A stretch of 64,000 bases of DNA from an uncultured beta proteobacterium (GTDB taxonomy: Bacteria; Pseudomonadota; Gammaproteobacteria; Burkholderiales; Burkholderiaceae_C), in NCBI GenBank assembly GCA_903869595.1, contig CAIPZV010000046.1, positions 1 through 64,000 on the forward strand, given 5' to 3'. Shown here piece by piece: positions 60,634 through 64,000 of this stretch; the first letter of the stretch is position 1, and every line of letters begins with the position of its first letter. A model generated the notes under the pieces. That model was not told where the DNA came from, searched no databases, and saw nothing but the letters and a program-made list of their open reading frames with translations. The translations under genes were made by a program, and so were the position numbers.

Positions 60634-60681
60634 TCAGCTTTGGAAGTTATCACAATTTGAGAATGGATGAAGAACATTCAA

Positions 60682-61560
60682 CTAAGTTAAATTCTTATCG
60701 TTGATATAGGACTCATATAAACCGAGGTGCTTACGCAACTCTGGATACGTTTTAATCCATGAATTGACTAGTAACTTAACCTTAGGTAATGCTTCTTCGG
60801 CATCTATGTGGCTAATAAAATTATTCTTTTTAGCCAGCATTAAGAAATCAATCCAATGCGTAATGCAGTATATAAAATTTTTGTTGACCGTGTGATTCGA
60901 ATTAGAATCTAGGTCAGAATCTTTCCTGAAGTATGAGAGCTCTTCATCAATATAAATTACATTATTCTCAAATGCCAAATTCAAGTAGCACGCGACATCG
61001 GCTAGCCCTAAACTAAAATCCTCACCCCAATGACAAAAAAGTGAATCTTTTGCGAACAAATCCAAAACATCTCTTTTAACCATGATAGTAGAAAATTCAC
61101 CGATGAAATTTCGCATCGACTTAACCAATCCAGTTCTCACATTTTCACCGCTGATTATCCCTGATTGTTGAAATGGCCGGCGTCGATTTGTCACGCGGTT
61201 CGCAACATCAATTACAGCCGATGAAGAAAAGCAAAAGCTAGCTTTGTCAGCATTCCATAATGAATTGACCATTCTTTCAACGCAGAATGGATGCAAAACA
61301 TCATCGTCAAATAGAGGTTTAATAAGTTGTCCATTGCCGATATATAATATATCAAGCTGATTCATTATTTCTTTACTTGTGCGTCGTCTATATTTGACAT
61401 TTCTATATTTGCCGCATACTTCCTCGATGCCTGAGCCTGAGCTGTCATCACTAACTATAATTTCCAAATTGGAATAACTCTGGCCTATCGCCGACTTGAG
61501 AGCGACTTCGAAAAACTCGGTTTTATACGCGGGAATTGAAATGGTAACTAGCGGACTCAT
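60682..61560 (-). CDS. Family 2 glycosyltransferase
   Basis: A 292-residue GT2 enzyme. VTISIPAYKTEFFEVALKS and LEIIVSDDSSG form the nucleotide-sugar fold, and the metal-site Asp pair is in QLIKPLFDDDVLHPF (DDD). No membrane segments. The acceptor and donor are unknown. It is part of the minus-strand surface-glycan cluster, 29 bases after the aminotransferase gene. Confidence 0.85.
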   Translation of the reverse strand: MSPLVTISIPAYKTEFFEVALKSAIGQSYSNLEIIVSDDSSGSGIEEVCGKYRNVKYRRRTSKEIMNQLDILYIGNGQLIKPLFDDDVLHPFCVERMVNSLWNADKASFCFSSSAVIDVANRVTNRRRPFQQSGIISGENVRTGLVKSMRNFIGEFSTIMVKRDVLDLFAKDSLFCHWGEDFSLGLADVACYLNLAFENNVIYIDEELSYFRKDSDLDSNSNHTVNKNFIYCITHWIDFLMLAKKNNFISHIDAEEALPKVKLLVNSWIKTYPELRKHLGLYESYINDKNLT

Positions 61561-61589
61561 TTTAATACCTTGATCATTGTGTTGGACTC

Positions 61590-62696
61590 CTACAATTGAT
61601 TCAAAATCTTATTAGTTCTATCAACAATAAATTCAACCTGCTCACCAGATAAGTGGGGTCCGATTGGAAGGCTGAGCGCATTTGTGCAAATAGCCTCTGT
61701 GATCGGTAATTTAAATGTTGAACCAAACTGTTGTAAGTATGCCTCTTGTTTATGAGGAGGAGTGGGATAATGAACCAAGGTATGTATGCCCGAGGCGAGT
61801 AGCTTGTCACGAACCATATCACGGTTTGTATGCTGAACTACGTATAAGTGCCAAGATGGATCGGACCAAGCGGGAGTCTCTGGGTGTACTAGATGTTCAC
61901 CATCAATGCTTGAGTTGTATTGGTTGGCGATAAATTTTCGCCTAGCGTTCCACTCATCAAGACTTTTCAGCTTAACCTTTAATATCGCAGCTTGAATAGG
62001 ATCAAGCCGACTATTAAATCCTTGAATATCATTCTTGTATTTAATTGAGGATCCGTAATTACGCAGGGTACGAATTTTCGAAGCCAATTCGCTATTATTC
62101 GTGGTAACTGCTCCCCCGTCACCGAATGCGCCTAGATTTTTCCCAGGATAAAAACTCCAAGCTATAGCGTCACTATGACTGCCAATTTTGCTTTCTTTGT
62201 ATCGTGCCCCGTGGGCTTGCGCCGCATCTTCGATTACTAGGAGATTATGGCGTTTCGCAATATTGTGTATTTCATCCAAGTCCGCTGCCTGGCCATACAA
62301 ATGAACCACCATAATGGCGCGAGTATGTACAGTAATTGCTGACTCAATTTTATTGACGTTGATATTATATGTATTTGGGTCTGGCTCGATGGGAACAGGC
62401 AATGCCCCACATTGACTGACAGCCAACCAAGATGCAATAAAAGTATGTGCCGGTACAATGACTTCATGTCCCGGACCAATTCCCATTGCTATAAGCGCTA
62501 GTCTTAATGCATCTAAACCATTGCCTAGAGACACGGTATGTGAAACTTGACAATATTTAGACCAATCACTTTCAAATTCTTCTACCTCTTCACCGAGAAT
62601 ATATTGCCCGCTATGCAACACCCGGTTCACGGCATCATTAATTTCTTCTTTAAGCTCTAGATAAGACGCACGCAAGTCGAGAAAGGAAACAGTCAT
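61590..62696 (-). CDS. DegT/DnrJ/EryC1 sugar aminotransferase (FdtB-like)
   Basis: A 368-residue PLP enzyme. Cofactor lysine is Lys186 in [28 protein letters not shown] and [10 protein letters not shown] are also typical. Together with the upstream FdtA-type isomerase it should make a dTDP-3-amino-3,6-dideoxyhexose (FdtB/QdtB role), from the 3-keto intermediate with glutamate. Its ATG overlaps the isomerase stop by 4 bases. Confidence 0.88.
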   Translation of the reverse strand: MTVSFLDLRASYLELKEEINDAVNRVLHSGQYILGEEVEEFESDWSKYCQVSHTVSLGNGLDALRLALIAMGIGPGHEVIVPAHTFIASWLAVSQCGALPVPIEPDPNTYNINVNKIESAITVHTRAIMVVHLYGQAADLDEIHNIAKRHNLLVIEDAAQAHGARYKESKIGSHSDAIAWSFYPGKNLGAFGDGGAVTTNNSELASKIRTLRNYGSSIKYKNDIQGFNSRLDPIQAAILKVKLKSLDEWNARRKFIANQYNSSIDGEHLVHPETPAWSDPSWHLYVVQHTNRDMVRDKLLASGIHTLVHYPTPPHKQEAYLQQFGSTFKLPITEAICTNALSLPIGPHLSGEQVEFIVDRTNKILNQL

Positions 62697-63103
62697 AACA
62701 AATTTCGTGCTTTTATGAAGTTAGAATAATCTCTGTAGTAATCATTTTCATCGTAACGATTTGACGCCAGTACCATGCATACTGATCCGGAGGAAAAGTT
62801 ATCGAGTTCTCGCCAGATCATTGGACAGATATATAAGCCATGATAAGACCGATTCAAATGAACCCGTCGTTTATTTTCTCCATCGTCTAAAATTACGTCA
62901 AAACTCCCTGACATCGCAATTATTAGCTGATGTAATCCTTTGTGCGCATGACCGCCTCGTTCTGCACCGCCGGGAACATCGTATAGGTAATAAACTCTTT
63001 GAATATCAAATGGTACATGTATTCCGCCTTCGATGAAACTAAGGTTGCCTCTCGCATCATGAATTACGGGTAATTCTAATTGCTTACACTTGTTAATGTC
63101 CAT
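62693..63103 (-). CDS. dTDP-6-deoxy-hex-4-ulose 3,4-ketoisomerase (FdtA/QdtA type)
   Basis: A 136-residue cupin of the FdtA/WxcM class. The diagnostic motif is [16 protein letters not shown] near residue 46, which carries the catalytic histidines, and [20 protein letters not shown] is the second cupin half. It converts the dTDP-4-keto sugar from RmlB to the 3-keto form; FdtA and QdtA differ in the C4 product, and which one this is cannot be told here. rmlA/rmlB are not in the window. Confidence 0.88.
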   Translation of the reverse strand: MDINKCKQLELPVIHDARGNLSFIEGGIHVPFDIQRVYYLYDVPGGAERGGHAHKGLHQLIIAMSGSFDVILDDGENKRRVHLNRSYHGLYICPMIWRELDNFSSGSVCMVLASNRYDENDYYRDYSNFIKARNLL

Positions 63104-63176
63104 GTGAAAATTATAGTTTGATATTTATACCAATAATCAGCATTGGCGAAATAATTAATTTAATATGTGATTTTTT

Positions 63177-63644
63177 TCAAACCACGCGTGCCGGATTTCC
63201 GTAAACAACGGAAAATGGTGGAACATCCTTTGTAACTACCGAACCTGCTCCAACTAAGCTATGTTCGCCAACGGTAACCCCGGGAAGAATAATAGCGCCT
63301 GCGCCTATTGAAGCTCCTGTTTTTATCGTCGTGTTAAGCATTATGCTTTTATAAGCTTTTGATCTCGGCTTCTTATCATTTGTAAAGCATACCGAGGGAC
63401 CAATAAAAACGTTGTCTTCGATAATTACTCCATCGAAAATATGTACACCGTTCTTAACGGTGCAGTTGTCCCCGATGATCACATTATTTTCTATAAAGCA
63501 ATGAGAGCAAATATTTACGTTAGTACCTATTCGGCATTCTGGCAGCACAACACAATATTGCCAAATTGTAGTTTTATCTCCAATATTTTTGGCCTGCACG
63601 TCAGAAGACTCATGAACAAAGTATTTTCGGTTTGCACTATTCAT
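63177..63644 (-). CDS. Left-handed beta-helix acyltransferase (FdtC/WlbB-like)
   Basis: A 155-residue hexapeptide-repeat protein: [43 protein letters not shown], and the C-terminal [25 protein letters not shown]. Position with FdtA and FdtB genes makes N-acetylation of a dTDP-3-amino sugar (giving e.g. dTDP-Fuc3NAc or Qui3NAc) its likely reaction. Such enzymes use acetyl-CoA and work as trimers. The protein is slightly short at the C-terminus (ends after NPARVV). Confidence 0.85.
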   Translation of the reverse strand: MNSANRKYFVHESSDVQAKNIGDKTTIWQYCVVLPECRIGTNVNICSHCFIENNVIIGDNCTVKNGVHIFDGVIIEDNVFIGPSVCFTNDKKPRSKAYKSIMLNTTIKTGASIGAGAIILPGVTVGEHSLVGAGSVVTKDVPPFSVVYGNPARVV

Positions 63645-63666
63645 AAGGAAATAAGGAAAAAATCAA

Positions 63667-64000
63667 TCAATTAAAATTAACGGAAGTATATTTTATACTC
63701 GACCTGATCTTCCAATACATCTGCAGGTAGTCTTCCTCTGAGGTTTCATTGAATCGTTGCTTCATGAAATCACAGGCTAAAAATGCATCCCTCTTTGCCA
63801 ATGAGCCTGCAAACAGGCGTGGCTGTATGGGCGCGAAACTGCATTGGACTGGAACCTCGACTGCAAATTCATTCATTAGCAGCACTAAAGTAGGTATTCT
63901 TTCTTGCACGAATGTACGCATAGGATATATTCTCGTTCTTGCCCCATGAAAAGTATCTCCTAACATATCGGGGCCTGCAGAAGTTGAATTTATATATTCA
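63667..64000 (-). CDS. Unidentified protein, C-terminal part (5' end beyond window)
   Basis: An open frame runs from the window edge on the minus strand to the stop at 63667-63669, with no stop in the 11 codons before ATG 63966. It is probably an internal part of a longer gene in the glycan cluster. The visible C-terminus contains GPDMLGDTFHGARTRIYPMR, FAVEVPVQCSFAP and EDYLQMYWKIRSS. I recognise no family and cannot give a function. Confidence 0.6.
   Translation of the reverse strand, partial: EYINSTSAGPDMLGDTFHGARTRIYPMRTFVQERIPTLVLLMNEFAVEVPVQCSFAPIQPRLFAGSLAKRDAFLACDFMKQRFNETSEEDYLQMYWKIRSSIKYTSVNFN

Noticed and set aside
1..64000. CRISPR arrays, rRNA or tRNA genes
   Set aside because: No regular spacer-repeat pattern, no rRNA-like block and no cloverleaf with a CCA-adjacent stem was seen; a dedicated scan (tRNAscan-SE, CRISPR finder) would be decisive.

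Overview
The window is a chromosomal segment of about 60% GC from a betaproteobacterium. Gene content (mutL/miaA/mutS, TRAP and SsuABC-type transport, a sigma54-headed fliE-J operon, queE/queD/guaD) fits Burkholderiales, most likely Comamonadaceae. That placement is an inference from gene content and codon use; no marker search was possible. I found no rRNA, tRNA or CRISPR array.

Layout. 1-100: 3' end of an IS256-type insertion sequence, abutting a LolD-like ABC ATPase gene. 0.1-5.6 kb (minus): ATPase, miaA, MATE exporter, mutL. 5.6-9.3 kb: DedA protein, then an oxidoreductase-cupin-MFS operon. 9.3-14.4 kb (plus): a compact secretion island of HlyD adaptor, two small AT-rich membrane-protein ORFs, a double-glycine-leader precursor with an unusual C-terminal domain, and a C39-peptidase ABC exporter. 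The island is flanked by a 69-bp direct repeat that duplicates the 5' end of the neighbouring oxidoreductase gene. 14.6-18.4 kb: two uncharacterised genes, a small palindromic repeat element and mutS. 18.5-23.8 kb: Rieske oxygenase and a TRAP transporter whose large permease carries a long repeat-bearing insert. 24-25.8 kb: fatty-acid desaturase plus a PhnD-like protein. 25.9-29.7 kb: a small leader ORF coupled to queE, queD, guaD, then dcd and a YefM/YoeB pair. 29.9-33.3 kb: rhlE, apaH, iclR. 33.4-38 kb: GMC oxidoreductase with an SsuABC-type importer. 38-44 kb: CorC-like protein, GST, pyrF, a coiled-coil alpha-carbonic anhydrase, a lipoprotein. 44-52.7 kb (minus): flagellar operon fliE-F-G-H-I-J, headed by a sigma54 activator gene with a full-consensus sigma54 promoter and trailed by a methyltransferase-like gene and the lipoprotein gene. 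53-64 kb: glycosyltransferases, two divergent paralogous TPR-GT9 genes, and an AT-rich surface-glycan cluster (Fdt-type dTDP-3-amino sugar genes, glycosyltransferases, CDP-alcohol and CDP-glycerol-type transferases, methyltransferase) that runs off the window.

The strongest candidate for something undescribed is the 9.3-14.4 kb island. An exporter with its own leader peptidase sits with a single large precursor. That precursor has a double-glycine leader, a colicin-V-like glycine-zipper core, a run of 14 glycines and a separate conserved-looking domain of about 115 residues. Two tiny membrane proteins beside it are immunity candidates. The direct repeats suggest it arrived as a unit.
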